A DNA stretch of 64,000 nucleotides from Hysterium pulicare CBS 123377 (GCA_000467715.1 AJFK01000403.1:1-64000), one strand, 5' to 3'; counted from the first letter of the stretch, positions 1 through 12,077 are shown. Numbers and translations are program-made. The notes: generated by a model not told the origin, from the sequence alone.

Positions 1-224
1 GATAGTCAAGCAATCTAAACTCTTTTACACCAGATTTTAACATTTACGTGTACTAAACTTCCGTCGTCTCTGCGAAGTAACTTGCATACGGTACTTTGTT
101 AAAGACTTCTCACTCGTGAGATCTATTCCAGTATCTAAGAAACATCTCGACTACTTATAAGGCAAGACACATTCAATCAGCATAGTTGGCAAAGCGAATT
201 AAAGGAGTTGTCTGCCAACTTGAG

Positions 225-1592
225 ATGTCCTTATCAGACCATAATTCTTCAATTTTAATCGTTGGCGCAGGAACTTGGGGCTGTTCAATATCGTTGCAAC
301 TAGCTCGACGGGGCTATAGAGATATCAAAGTGCTAAATGAATCAGCTTTCCCATCGCCAACCGCAGCTGGCAATGATCTGAACAAAATCGCAGAAGAAGG
401 TACAAGATTCCGCATTTGTCAGATAATTCTCTACAGACTGACCGTTAATGCAGCGAACCCTCCGTCTGATGACGACTCGGATGAAGATTACTTCTGGAAT
501 CGTATTCATCAATTATCCATGGATGCTTGGAAGCATGATCCTCTCTATAAAGAATTCTACCATCCAACCGGCTTCATCATGGCAGCATGTGGTGAGAATG
601 CCTATGCGCATGTAATCAAATACGCACAGTCCGAGCACGCGTCGCTGGTACCTCTTGAGAGCAAAGAAGACTTCCAATCAACCATGCCAAAGGGTGTCCT
701 ATCAGGCTCTTTTCCGCGTTGGCGAGGCTTCTGGAAGAAGGGAGGCGCGGGCTGGGTGTTCGCGCAAGGTGCTCTTGAAGCCATGCATGCTGAAGCAAAG
801 AAACTAGGCGTGCAATTCGAGACGGGGTCTTCTAAAGGAAGGGTAGAAGCATTGCTCTATGCTCAATCCAAGGACTTGGTTATTGGTGTTCGAACTTCAG
901 ACGGCCTCGAACATCATGCAGATCAGACGATACTAGCCGCAGGTGCTAATAGTGATCTACTTCTCGATTTCAAAAAGCAGCTGAGGCCCACCGCCTGGAC
1001 GCTGGCACATCTACCCCTTACCTCAGCGGAGGCAGAGACGTACAAGAATCTTCCTGTACTTTACGGTGTAGATAGAGGTTTCTTCATTGAGCCTGATGTC
1101 CGGAATCGGGAGGTAAAGATATGCGATGAGCATCCCGGCTATTGCAACTTCGTCCAGGCCAACGATGAAATACGCTCGGTCCCGTTCGCAAGGCAGCAAA
1201 TCCCCCTAGAAGCGGAAAATCGGATGCGGGTCCTCCTTAGTGAGAGCATGCCCCAATTTGCAAAACGCAAGTTCAGTTTCGCCCGAATATGCTGGGATGC
1301 AGATACCGTGGATAGGGTTTTCCTCATCGATCGGCATCCGGAGCTCAGAAATCTTGTGGTTGCAGTTGGTGGATCTGGACATGGCTTCATGACTAATCCG
1401 GCAGTGGGGATTATGGTTGCAGACATACTCGAGGGCAAAGTAGAAGAGAGGCTGCAAAGGTTGATGAAGTGGAGGCCAGAGATTAGCATAGGTAGGGATT
1501 GGTGGGACACGCAGGATAGGTTTGGGGCTGATGGAAAAGTTATGGATTTCAATAAGGTGAAGGAGTGGACGACGATTGGTGAAGCAGACTAA
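225..1592 (+). CDS. Fructosyl amino acid oxidase (amadoriase), FAD-dependent
   Basis: Deglycating flavoenzyme of the amadoriase / sarcosine-oxidase-like family, which oxidises Amadori products (fructosyl amino acids) to the amino acid, glucosone and H2O2. The N-terminus has the dinucleotide-binding motif ILIVGAGTWG, followed by GNDLNKI. The middle has LRPTAWTL and KICDEHPGY, whose Cys is the likely covalent flavin attachment residue of the family, and the C-terminus has FSFARICWDADT, FLIDRHP and GGSGHGF. I chose the ATG at 225; nothing upstream in frame is an ATG. A 54-nt intron, 400-453 (branch CTGAC at 437), fits the family alignment. It is in frame and open, so the unspliced reading frame is continuous. 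Spliced protein is 437 aa, the usual family length. No PTS1 tripeptide is visible at the C-terminus (ends GEAD). A TATAA lies at 156-160. Family assignment is firm; exact substrate preference is unknown. Confidence 0.93.
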   Translation: MSLSDHNSSILIVGAGTWGCSISLQLARRGYRDIKVLNESAFPSPTAAGNDLNKIAEEGTRFRICQIILYRLTVNAANPPSDDDSDEDYFWNRIHQLSMDAWKHDPLYKEFYHPTGFIMAACGENAYAHVIKYAQSEHASLVPLESKEDFQSTMPKGVLSGSFPRWRGFWKKGGAGWVFAQGALEAMHAEAKKLGVQFETGSSKGRVEALLYAQSKDLVIGVRTSDGLEHHADQTILAAGANSDLLLDFKKQLRPTAWTLAHLPLTSAEAETYKNLPVLYGVDRGFFIEPDVRNREVKICDEHPGYCNFVQANDEIRSVPFARQQIPLEAENRMRVLLSESMPQFAKRKFSFARICWDADTVDRVFLIDRHPELRNLVVAVGGSGHGFMTNPAVGIMVADILEGKVEERLQRLMKWRPEISIGRDWWDTQDRFGADGKVMDFNKVKEWTTIGEAD

Positions 1593-2016
1593 TGAAATTG
1601 GGCCCTGTAACCCTTCGGAGCGTAAATAGAGTAAATAATCAGAAGTTTAGTGGAAGATGTTTCTTTACCTGATGTGAATACAGTCGTCGGTATACCTGGG
1701 TAGCTAGCTGCTCCTTGTAATCAGCGCCAAAGTCGTGATGATGAGGAAGCGCAGCACCATCTTGCAAGTTTATCTTTTACTAGAAGCTTTGCATCTTCAT
1801 TGAATAGGTACATTCTCTATATGTTAAAATTCGTGGTAGGAGGTAAAAGTGCTCTGTGGAGGGGTCCAAAGTGGTGACAACGCGTTATGGTCCGTGCACA
1901 CTGGCGCAACGCTTTGTTTATGTTTAGGGCAAACCGAGTTCACAGCTACCACATAAACAGCAACAACATCTTGTCCACAGCACATTTTGAACGCAGCAAT
2001 TGTTACAACTGCCATC
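1593..2016. other. Intergenic region between amadoriase and SMC4
   Basis: No gene seen. It holds the 3' flank of the oxidase and the SMC4 promoter, including the ACGCGT box listed separately. Confidence 0.7.
1880..1885. promoter_or_regulatory. MluI cell-cycle box (ACGCGT) upstream of SMC4
   Basis: Sequence ACGCGT lies 132 bp before the SMC4 ATG. In yeasts this is the MBF binding site that drives G1/S transcription. Use by this fungus is inferred from position only; the hexamer also occurs in some coding regions of the window. Confidence 0.4.
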
Positions 2017-5000
2017 ATGTCGACTGTATCTCCTCGGAAATCTACACGTGCCGCTGCGAGCCGACGAAAAGTACCGATAATTGAGTCTTCGGACGAGGAG
2101 GAAAACCACACACCGCAGATCAAAGATGAGAGCGAGGAGGAGTTCACTCCGGCGCCTCAAAAGAGTACCCGAAAAGCTCCTCGACGAAAGACCACAGACG
2201 AACCTGCGACTCCGAAGACGGCTACAAGAACGAGGAGAACGCGGACTGGCGACTCTATTGAACCCACGCAATTGTTCACCCCAGCTACCACAGTGACCGA
2301 GCCGCCTTCTCCCTCTAAAACAAAATCCCCATCAAAGAGGAAGAGCGTCAAGGCCGGAAGGAAAGCTCGAATCTCGATAGCTGTCAGCACTTCGGAGGAC
2401 GAGTCCCAATTACCCACCCCTAAACCTTCCGCTTCCCCCGAGCCCCCAACCGTGCCTGGCACTCCTCTTGCAGATATAACAGAACAAGCAATCAACGAAA
2501 GGACACCTGTGCCGGAGACGCGAAATGCGATTGCGACCAAAGTGGACCCGCGAAACACAGTTTTGGAGAAGCCAATGGATATTGTGGTGCGAACTCGCGC
2601 AGCGGCCGGGCCAACATTGCATGAACATGCACCTCCAGCAACCCGGATAGTGATTACGTATCTGGTCCTTACGAATTTCAAGAGTTATGCCGGCAGACAA
2701 GAAGTTGGCCCGTTTCACGCGTCCTTCTCATCTGTGGTAGGACCAAACGGATCTGGGAAATCGAATGTCATTGACTCGCTGCTGTTTGTGTTTGGCTTCC
2801 GTGCAAGCAAAATGAGACAAGGCAAAATCTCCGCACTCATTCACAATTCAGCAGGATTCCCGGATTTAGACCATTGCGAGGTTGCAGTACACTTTCAAGA
2901 GGTTAAAGACTTGCCAGGGGGAGGTCATGAGGTCGTACCCGAATCAACATTGGTCATATCCCGAAAAGCATTCAAGAACAATGCGAGCAAATACTACATT
3001 AATGGAAAGGAGTCTAATTTCACGGTTGTCACGACACTGCTTCGAGACCGAGGGGTTGATCTGGACCACAAGCGTTTCTTGATTCTTCAGGGTGAAGTTG
3101 AGTCAATTGCGCAGATGAAACCAAAAGCTGCCAACGAGCACGACGATGGTCTCCTTGAATACCTTGAAGATATTATTGGCACTTCAAAATACAAAACACC
3201 AATTGAGGAGTCCGCAGCTGAGACGGAGACCTTTAACGAAGTTTGTTTGGAAAAAAGCAACAGAGTCCAACATGTCGAGAAGGAAAGGAGCGGGCTGGAA
3301 GATAAGAAGAACAAAGCGTTAGCCTACATACGGGATGAGAACGAACTGGCGACAAAGCAGTCGGCGCTGTACCAGTTGTGTATTTCGCAGTGCAATGACC
3401 ATATCGAGGTCAGCCAAGAGGCAGTTGCTCAAATGCAAGCTCAGCTTGATGAGGAGCTTCAGAAACATCAAGGGAATGAAGAGGGCATCAAACAGTTAGA
3501 AAAGCAATTCAAGAAGGGCACTAAGGAATATGAGCAGCTCGAAAAACAGTCTCAAGCAGTCCTGAAAGAAATGGCGAAGATTGAGAAGGAGACAGTCAAG
3601 TTCGAGGAGAAGAAGAAGTTTCTGGCAAACAAGCAGAAGAAACTGGAGAAGACCAAAGAAAGCAGTCGATACAGTATTTCCGAATCCGAAACCCACGCCA
3701 AACAATATGCCGACGATATCGAGCGCTGTTCAGCTGAAATAGCCGATCTGGAGAAGAGCATGAAGGTTGAAGAGAAAGAATTGGAGGCCGTTCGCGCCAG
3801 CTTGGCCGGAAAGACTCAGGGTCTCTCCGAGCAGATCGCTGCTAAGCAAAAGTCACTTGAGCCCTGGAAAGCTAAGGTCAACGAGAAGCAATCCGCGATC
3901 GCTGTGGCCCAAAGCGAGCTCGATATTCTACGCGAGAAGGACAGTGCTGGTGCTGTTGCAATAGCTGACATTGAGATGAAAATTGCTGGATTCGAGGAGT
4001 CAAAGACCAACAAGGCATCGGAACTTGAAGACTGCAAGTTGCAAACCAAAAAAGTCGAGAAGGAGGTACAGAGGATCCAGGCTGAGATCGACCAAGTTGC
4101 GCAAAAAGAGCCTGCTGTACGCTCTAAGCTGTCAGGCGCGAGGCAGAAAGCCGACGAAGCCCGTGCAAGTTTGTCTGCAACTCAAACACAGGGCAATGTT
4201 TTGACTGGGTTGATGAGGCTCAAAGAATCCGGAAGGATTAGTGGCTTCCACGGCCGCCTTGGCAATCTGGGTGCCATTGACCAGAAGTATGATATCGCTA
4301 TATCTACGGCGTGTCCTCAACTTGACAATCTTGTCGTCGACTCGGTGGAAGTTGGTCAGCAGTGCATCGACTATCTAAGAAAGAACAATCTCGGCCGTGC
4401 AAACTTCATCCTGCTCGATCGACTCGCCCAACGCGATTTATCGGCAATCGAAACTCCTGACAACGTGCACAGACTGTTTGATCTGGTCAAGCCCAAGCAC
4501 GACAGATTCAAGCCTGCTTTCTTCAGTGTTCTCCAGAATACTCTCGTTGCTAAGGACCTTGATCAAGCGAACCGCATCGCCTATGGCGCGAAGAGATGGC
4601 GCGTTGTCACCTTGGATGGGCAACTCATCGACAAGTCTGGAACCATGAGTGGTGGTGGTACGCGAGTTGCCAAAGGAGGAATGTCCTCCAAACTGGCTGC
4701 CGACGTTACCAAGGACCAAGTCGTTAAGCTAGAAACCGACCGTGATGCTCTAGAGCAATCCTATGCCGAACTTCAGCAGCAGCAGCGCGAACTAGAATCC
4801 TCTCTTCGTGAACTAAAAGACCAGCTTCCTCAGCTTGAGACAAAGGCCCAAAAACTCGCTCTGGAGCTCGAGAGCTATGATCGCAATATCGTCGATTCCC
4901 AACGGCGAATCAAGGAACTGAGCGCTGAGCAGCAAACTTCGAAATCAGATAAGAATCGCATCTCATCTTTGGAGAAGAGTATCGGCGCTATGGAGAAGGA

Positions 5001-6488
5001 TGTTTCCAAGCTTCACGCGGAAACTGCTGGAGTGGAGGAAGAAATCAAAGCGCTGCAGGACAAGATCATGGAGATTGGCGGTGTCAAGTTGCGAAGTCAG
5101 AAGGCTAAAGTTGACGGCTTGAAAGAACAGATTGACACTTTGACTGATGGAGTGTCTACAGCGGAAGTAGCCAAAGCCAAGGCGGAGAAGCAAAGGACGA
5201 AGTTCGAAAAGGCATGGAACGAAGCTACGGAGGAGCTAGAAAGCTTAGCCGCTGAGGCCGAAAAGGTTGAAGAGGATATGAGGGCTCAGATCACAGATGT
5301 TTCGGGCACTAAGCGCCAAGCCGAAGAGGCTCAAGAGGTAATTTTCAAATCAACGTTGGATCGAGTTCTTTCTAACGCTAGCCGTAGGCACTTGAAACCA
5401 GAAAGGATGAGTTACAAGCCATGAAAGCAGAACTCGACCAGAAGACTATCGAGTTGAACGAGACTCGGGCAGTCGAGATTGAGATGCGTAATAAGCTTGA
5501 AGAAGGGCAGAAGACCTTGAATGAATACCAGAGGAAGGAGAAACACTTCCATGACAAACTTGGTAAACTTGCATATCAGAGTATCAGGTTAGCAATCTCT
5601 TTATAATACTACAGCTCGTGCTGACGATAAATAGCGACCTCGGAGAAGAGCAGGAGTCCGAAGGTCTTCCTACATACACTAAAGACGAGCTGCAAGACAT
5701 GGATAAAGGTGTCCTTCAAGAAGAGATCGCAGACCTGGAAAGCAAGAATGAGAACACCAGCGTTGACCTCAGCGTCCTAGCCGAATATCGCAAACGTGTC
5801 GAGGAACATGCGGCCCGTAGTCTGGACCTCGCCGAAGCAGTTTCAGCTAGAGATACCGCTAAAAAGCGATGTGACGAACTCCGACGCCTTCGATTGGAAG
5901 GCTTCATGGAAGGCTTCAGTACAATCTCACTCCGCCTCAAAGAGATGTACCAGATGATCACGATGGGTGGCAATGCCGAGCTCGAGCTTGTCGACTCGCT
6001 GGATCCCTTTTCGGAGGGCATTTTGTTTAGTGTTATGCCGCCGAAGAAGAGCTGGAAGAACATCTCTAACCTTAGCGGTGGAGAGAAGACGCTCAGTTCG
6101 CTGGCGCTGGTCTTTGCGCTGCATCATTACAAGCCGACGCCGTTGTATGTGATGGATGAGATTGACGCTGCTTTGGATTTCAGAAACGTAAGTATTGACC
6201 GGATTACTAACTTGTGGTCGTCAACATGGTGCTGACTCTGCAACTCGACAGGTATCGATTGTCGCTAGCTACATCAAAGAGAGGACGAAGAATGCTCAAT
6301 TCATTGTCATTTCTCTGCGAAACAACATGTTCGAGCTTGCGTCTCGGTTGGTGGGAGTGTACAAGGTGAACCACATGGTCAGTATCCATCATACCGCAAT
6401 TCAAGTGGTGCCATCGTGCTGACTTTCTATGTTCTAGACTAAGAGCGTCACGATTGAGAACAAAGATTATATCACAGGACGAGCATAA
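2017..6488 (+). CDS. smc4: Condensin complex subunit SMC4
   Basis: ATPase subunit of condensin, pairing with SMC2 to compact mitotic chromosomes. The start is the ATG at 2017. An S/T/P/K-rich basic tail of about 215 residues precedes the head domain. Walker A GPNGSGKSN is at about residue 242. The first coiled coil (about 440-720) leads to the hinge (about 735-870, GFHGRLGNLG and TACPQLDNLVVDS), then the second coil, the ABC signature LSGGEKTLSSLAL at about 1320 and Walker B LYVMDEIDAALD at about 1344. Four introns cluster near the 3' end: 5338-5387, 5588-5634, 6188-6251 and 6378-6437. The last exon encodes TKSVTIENKDYITGRA and stops at 6488. Spliced length is about 1416 aa, close to yeast Smc4. 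SMC4 rather than another SMC is indicated by the long N-tail, the hinge sequence and the YKVNHMTKSVTI ending. Confidence 0.96.
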
Positions 6489-7361
6489 CCCCAGAAGTTG
6501 TTTTTAAGCTCCTGTCTTGTTAATCTGGCGTTCTGGATGGCTTGGGTAAGGCATGCGCGAGGAGGGGTTTTGGGGGGCAATTGACGGACCTTGTTCATGA
6601 CACGAAAGTAGAGGACGACAACATTTCTTTCTCGGCGCACACTAAGCAATCTAATCTTGACTTCATGATCATTCATACCATGGTGAAGAAACGAGGTGCT
6701 AATAGAGTTGATGCTGCATGCTCTGGTTGGTTCCAGTCAGCGCACTAAAAGGATTGAGCGAAAATCTCAGCCTACATTTAGTAAAGGCTTGCCTTGCCAG
6801 TCTCTATCCCCTGAGCTTATCCATCTTGCTGTGTTTGAAAGGGAAATTGTGCATCCGAATCTTCTTTGACCACTCAGCATTGGTTGCACCGAGGGTGTAT
6901 CTCGGGGCTAAGGAAGCGGACTAAGCGGTTCGTTTCCTATTTTCTATCACGGATGACAGTCGTCAAGCATAGAGCCAAGAGCATACTCATGCCAAAAGCG
7001 TACTGCAATGCTACCTGAGGGCACCTGCTAAACCTTTCACCGCCCGAAACGCGCCGCCCACGGACGGTGAGCGCATGGTCCTTCACCAGCCCCGTTGTGC
7101 CGCGGCATGTGGAAATGCAGAAGGTGCAAGCATGCCAGGCATGTCACCCCGCAAATCCTTTCGCGACTGCCTCCTACTCCGGTTAGGCTATTAGACCACG
7201 GTGAATAACTACTGCATCTGAGTAAGCAGCCGATTCCGCTACAACACGGACACTCTGACCTCTCGCGCCTTAAAGAAGTCTCCTTGTCAGCGAGTGCACA
7301 TTCAGGTTGACCTCTTCTTTCCTGCTCAAAGCCATTCCTACCGTCATTCTCTCCTTCCACA
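6489..7361. other. Intergenic region between SMC4 and P450
   Basis: About 870 bp with no recognisable gene, RNA or repeat. Only short open frames without family resemblance occur on either strand. Confidence 0.6.
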
Positions 7362-9195
7362 ATGCACTCATCCCTTCTGATCTCTTTCTGGCTTTTGGCA
7401 TCCTTCGGCTTGTACAAAATCGTCACATTCATCAACAATGAGCGCCGACATAGAGCCCGAGCAAGAGAGCTGGGCTGCGAGATGCCCGCAAGATTGCCCT
7501 GTCCAGACCCCATCGGTATCAACAACATCAAACGTCTTCTAAAGGCAGACAAGGAATGCAGGGCGCCTCAGTACCTTCAAGAACGAGTAGACGAGCTTTA
7601 CCGTGAGAATGGAAGGACCGTATCTACTACGTATCAGAACCTTCTTGGAAACAATTCTTTCTTCACTGTGGAGCCGAAGAATATACAGGCTATTCTTGCG
7701 ACTCAGTTCAAGGACTTCGGGCTTGGGTCGACGAGAAATAATAACTTTGCCCCTCTTCTGGGGCATGGAATTGTGAGTCACAGTTCTTCGTATTGTATCT
7801 TCTTCCAACTGAGTACGAGCATCTTGGCTTGGGTTGATCTTCAAAATCGACCCTAAATTCTTGATCACAAAGGTCAAATCTTTGGTTATTTCTAAACCAT
7901 CTACCACCTTGATCTATTTTTCAAGCTTGTTTTGCCATCCCAATGTCTCCTCTTTGGCCACAATAACCTGAAGCTGACCATGATCCTCGTAGTTCTCGTC
8001 GGATGGGAAGCAGTGGGAACACGCACGCAGTCTCCTACGCCCTCAATTTGCCAGAGACCAAGTCAGCGATCTGGACCTGGAGGAACGCCATGTACAGAAT
8101 ATGATGCGTATGCTCCGCGTCAACCCAGACGGTTGGACCGACCTTACCAATATCCAAACTCTCTTCTTCCGTCTAACGATAGACTCCGCCACTGAATTTC
8201 TATTCGGCGAAAGTGTTGACTCCCAGCTCGTCGACCTTCCGGGCCATAATTCCCGCAGCATAACCCCCGAGCGCGACGAGAAGCTCTTCGCAATCAATTT
8301 TGATCGCAGTCAGAAATTCATTGCAAAGGCCAGCCGCTTTGGCGATGCCTACTGGCTAGCGCATAGCGCCGAGTTCAAGCAATCTTGCAAACAATGCCAT
8401 GACTTTATCGATCACTACGTCCGGCTAGCCTTGAATCCAGATCAAACGGAAAAGGCTCTCAGCAGTGGCAAACCCAAATACGTATTCCTAGAAGCCCTCG
8501 CTGCTTCCACCAAGAACCCCGTAGAACTTCGCGAGCATCTCATAAGCATCCTGCTTGCAGGCAGAGACACCACCGCCTCGCTCCTAAGCTATCTCTTCAT
8601 GACCCTCATTCAACACCCTCACATCTTCAAAAAGCTGCGAATTGCAATCCTAGAGGATTTCGGCTCTTATTCCAACCCCAAAGAAATCACTTTCTCAGGC
8701 CTGAAGAGTTGTACCTACCTCCAATGGTGCCTAAACGAAACCCTCCGCATCTACCCCATCGTCCCTCTCGACGGCCGCCGCGCCCTAGTCGACACGACGC
8801 TACCCACAGGCGGCGGTCCCAACGGCACAACCCCCATCTACATCCGCGCCGGCCAACAAGTAGACTACTCGACCTACGTAATGCAGCATCGTAAAGACCT
8901 CTGGGGCCCAGATGCCGAGGACTTCCGACCGGATAGATGGGATGGTCGTAGACCAGGATGGGAGTACCTGCCCTTCAATGGTGGACCGCGCATTTGTATT
9001 GGACAGCAGTTTGCTTTGACGGAGGCTGGGTATGTGGCGGTTAGATTGTTGCAGAGGTTCGAGGCGTTGGAAGGACAGGCGAATAGTTGGGAGAGTGTGG
9101 AGAAGGGGGGTTATGGATGGGTGAGGCATAAGCTTAGTTTGACGAGCTGTCCGGCCGATGGAGTTAAGGCTAGGCTTAGGCAGGCGAGTTCGTAA
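7362..9195 (+). CDS. CYP52-like cytochrome P450 monooxygenase
   Basis: Membrane-anchored microsomal P450 resembling the CYP52 group (terminal hydroxylation of n-alkanes and fatty acids). An N-terminal hydrophobic anchor (residues about 4-24, [16 protein letters not shown]) is followed by a basic stretch. Exon 1 (7362-7772) ends in LLGHGI. Exon 2 (from 7993) opens with [19 protein letters not shown], the conserved helix-C region of the family. Helix I has [14 protein letters not shown], helix K has ETLRIYP, and the heme loop is [12 protein letters not shown] with Cys at about residue 472. Spliced protein is about 537 aa. The single intron, 7773-7992, is 220 nt, long for this window; donor GTGAGT, branch CTGAC at 7974, acceptor TAG. 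All key residues are present, so the gene looks functional. Substrate cannot be told from sequence. Confidence 0.92.
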
Positions 9196-9557
9196 GGAGA
9201 TCTATCTCATCGGGGGATTGGGAGTTCGGATTGTGAAACGGAGGCTCTCTCTCTCTGAGCCGAAATGGAAAATTAGATATGCTATTGATATGAAGTACAT
9301 GTCCTTAAACATGATCTCTGCTACATCCCTTATTTCCCCAAGAATTCTAATGCTCTAAAATGCTCCTTCCGCCGCGAAATCATACCTACCTACCTACCTA
9401 GTAAGTACCCTTTCCGACCCACTACCTTATCCCCCGCGATTCCCCCGAACTTCCTCATCAAACAGCCCATGCACACCCACCTTCTCACCCACCCATCCCC
9501 ATTCTCCACAACTCAAAACACCCACTTACCCATTTCCCATTCAACCATACTTCAACC
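9196..9557. other. Intergenic region downstream of P450
   Basis: No gene seen. It contains a short CT run near 9246 and a CCTA tandem run near 9386-9400, followed by a C-rich leader just before the next ATG. Confidence 0.6.
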
Positions 9558-10067
9558 ATGGCATCATCCCGCTTCAAACTCATCTTCTTCGTACCCCCCA
9601 CCTCCCTCGCGACCTGCAAAACCGCCATTTTCGCCGCCGGCGCGGGACGCTACCCGGGTTATACGGAGTGTTGTTTTCAGAGCAAGGGAGTGGGGTGTTT
9701 TAGGCCTGGGGTGGGGGCGCAACCTGCTGTGAGTGCTACGCCTTCCCCATTCCAATTTCAGTTGAAAAGGCCGGATGGGGGGTTGCGAGGGGGATAAAAT
9801 GAATGCTGATGTGTTGTTTTTCTAGATTGGAGAAGTGGGGAAGTTGGAGGAGGTGGAGGAGGTTAGGGTTGAGACTGTTTGTTTGGGGAGGGATATTGCT
9901 GTGAAGGCTGTTGAGGCTTTGAAGAAGTGAGTATGAGGAATCCTTTTTTGGTTTTGGGAGTGGATGGAGGGGGGTTGGTGATTGAGCTGATGTTTTCTTT
10001 TTTTCTTTTTAGGGCACATCCGTATGAGGAGGTTGCTTATGAGGTTTATAAGATGGAGGATTTGTAA
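9558..10067 (+). CDS. Small NIF3/YqfO C-terminal-domain-like protein
   Basis: Three-exon gene for a protein of about 108 aa that matches the stand-alone YqfO / NGG1-interacting-factor-3-like domain. It shows LIFFVPPTSLATCKTAIFAAGAGR, here split as LIFFVPPTS and AAGAGRYPGYTECCF, then KGVGCFRPG, IGEVGKLEEVEEVRVE and the terminal HPYEEVAYEVYKMEDL. Exons: 9558-9728, 9826-9926 and 10013-10067. Introns: 9729-9825 and 9927-10012, both starting GTGAGT. The HPYEE motif and the IGEVG turn are diagnostic. Molecular function of these small proteins is not established; a metal- or ligand-binding role is assumed from the bacterial relatives. The 3' end is 182 bp from the convergent decarboxylase gene. Confidence 0.85.
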
Positions 10068-10249
10068 GTGGGGGAAGGTTCTGAGAGGCGAGGTAGGGCT
10101 TGGAGGTATTGGGAGGCACAGGTTGAGAATGGCTTCGATAAGGAAGTAGAAGGGAGGGAAGATTCTACATTAATGGAGAGGCGATAATGGTGATGGAGGA
10201 TGATTCTATGTTCTGAACGATCACGGTCTATATATTTTAACGAATTTCC

Positions 10250-11969
10250 TTATTTCCCATTCTCACTCGTCCATTCCTTAACGACCCTCTCAAGCACATT
10301 CTTGATTACCGGTAGATCCTTGTTAACATCAGCCTTCCAATTCGACACCGCGAATCGACATGCAGGCTTCCCCTCCCACGCAGTGCCAGAAACATAAATC
10401 TTCCTCGTGGCTTTGATCCTCTCTACCAACTCTTCATTCAACCCCTCATCCTTAGCCCTAAAAAGCACGATAATATAAATGTTCCCCAAAAGTTCTTTCC
10501 TCTCCCCTTCAAACTTCGGAAGTAGTTCGAAATCCTCGCTGTCTAGCATGAACTCAGCGATCCCGCGAGCTAAAGTGATCTGACGCTCTAGCATCTCGCG
10601 GTACCCGCCCCTGCCGTAGGCAACGAGAGTGGCGTAGACGGGGAGAGCGCGCAGACGACGCGAGTTCTCGATGCCGATGTTTAATGGTGAGAGGATGGAG
10701 TCGTTACTATTGCCGGTGCTAAGATATGCGGCATTGGGGTTTTGGAAGACGAGGGTGGCGATGGAGCGGTGGCGGCTGAGGAAGAAGCCGCAGTCGTAGG
10801 GCTGGGAGGGTTAGGAGACGCGATTAAAGGAGGCCAGATTGGTTGCAAGTTGACGGAGGGTTGGAGATGACCAGGAGGAGGACTCACCACATTGAGAAGT
10901 TTGTGTCCATCTCCTGTTATTGAGTCTGCTAGTTCCAGTCCTTCGCAGCCGCGGACTATGGTCGTGTAGGTGTCTCCGCTGAGAAGGCGGCCCATTATAC
11001 CGAAGGCTTGGATGAGTTAGTTTCGTATGTATAGTGTTGATAGAGAACATCAAAGATGAGTAGAAGAATACAAACCAAGTGAAGTGTAAGACCGAATTCT
11101 GAGAAGTTTGATTGCTCACCTCCGTCAACATGTATCCAAGCACCATACATATCACAGAGTTGTCTCAACTCCTGCATTTCCTGAAAACCAGAAGTAGCGA
11201 AGAGTCCACTATTAACTTCAGCAGCGGAAATGGCAACGATAGAAGCTGCCCCCGGTTCCTGGAGAAGCTGTTTCAAACGAGGCATGTCAAATCTGTGAGA
11301 CGCTCCTTCAAGAGCGATACTTTTGACAGAATTACGTCCAACTCCAATGAGACTTGCGGCCTTGCTCAATGACGAATGGGGCACTGTTGTCAGAATCTGG
11401 ATCTTGTCCAAGCCGGCCCGATGCATGGCTTCAAAGACGCCAATGTCCCCAACACTTATCGGCGGATCGTGTCGGACTGCAGCTGCCTCAGCAATGACAT
11501 ACTCTCTACCGCACGCCAGGCCAAGGACATTGCTTGCTGTAGCTCCCGTGGTAAAGGTGCGGTGATCCCATTGTGTCGGCTCCAGTTTGAGCAGCTCACA
11601 TAGCATTGAGAGAGCTCTATCCTCGAGTTCGGTTGCTATAGTCTCTTTAGGAAGATGGACCCCAACGTTCTGGTCATATGCAGTGACTAGATTATCCGCA
11701 AGACTGGCTGCTGGTGTGCTTCCGCCAGTCACGAAACCGTAGTAATGGGAGGATCGACTCGAGCCATTGAAACCTAAGGCTATCTCTTCCCTCAGATGTT
11801 TTATGACGTTATCTACTCCTAATCCAGAGGCTGGCAGATTCTGAATAAGTTTTTCTCGGGCTTGAGCAATAGAGATCTGAGCAGGAAGGGCATTTTCGGG
11901 AGGCGGTTCGGCATGAAGCTCTGCAATTGCAGTGGAAAGCTTTGTTACCACATGGCTATCTTCGAACAT
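10250..11969 (-). CDS. PLP-dependent group II amino acid decarboxylase-like protein
   Basis: Fold-type I PLP enzyme related to aromatic-amino-acid, glutamate and diaminobutyrate decarboxylases. Exons on the minus strand: 11969-11120, 11006-10888 and 10801-10250. Introns: 11007-11119 (113 nt) and 10802-10887 (86 nt). Spliced protein is 506 aa. Motifs: HYYGFVTGGSTPAASLAD, FTTGATASNVLGLACGR (cofactor phosphate region), WIHVDGAFG (Asp contacting the pyridine N, then the family Ala), and DGHKLLNV with the Schiff-base Lys at about residue 319. The C-terminal domain ends VVKEWTSENGK. The start ATG at 11969 faces the RecQ gene across 258 bp, so the two share a divergent promoter. The domain is complete; the exact amino acid substrate is not evident. 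The longer unspliced reading through the first intron ends quickly and is not preferred. Confidence 0.88.
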
Positions 11970-12071
11970 TGGAATGACTGGTAATAGTATCTCACAAAAA
12001 GATGTAAAATTGGTGAAGAGGAGGAGTCATCTTGGATGCTTCGCCTCGCGGTCACGTGCCAAAGGTGCTAG

Positions 12072-12077
12072 ACGCGT
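12072..12077. promoter_or_regulatory. MluI cell-cycle box (ACGCGT) upstream of RecQ helicase
   Basis: ACGCGT lies 151 bp upstream of the helicase ATG, inside the 258-bp divergent promoter. A near match (ACGCGA) follows at about 12085. It would be an MBF-type site if this fungus uses the yeast logic; that is inference. Confidence 0.4.

Noticed and set aside
7362-10067. Secondary-metabolite cluster around the P450
   Set aside because: No backbone enzyme (PKS, NRPS, terpene synthase) or pathway regulator nearby; neighbours are housekeeping-type genes.
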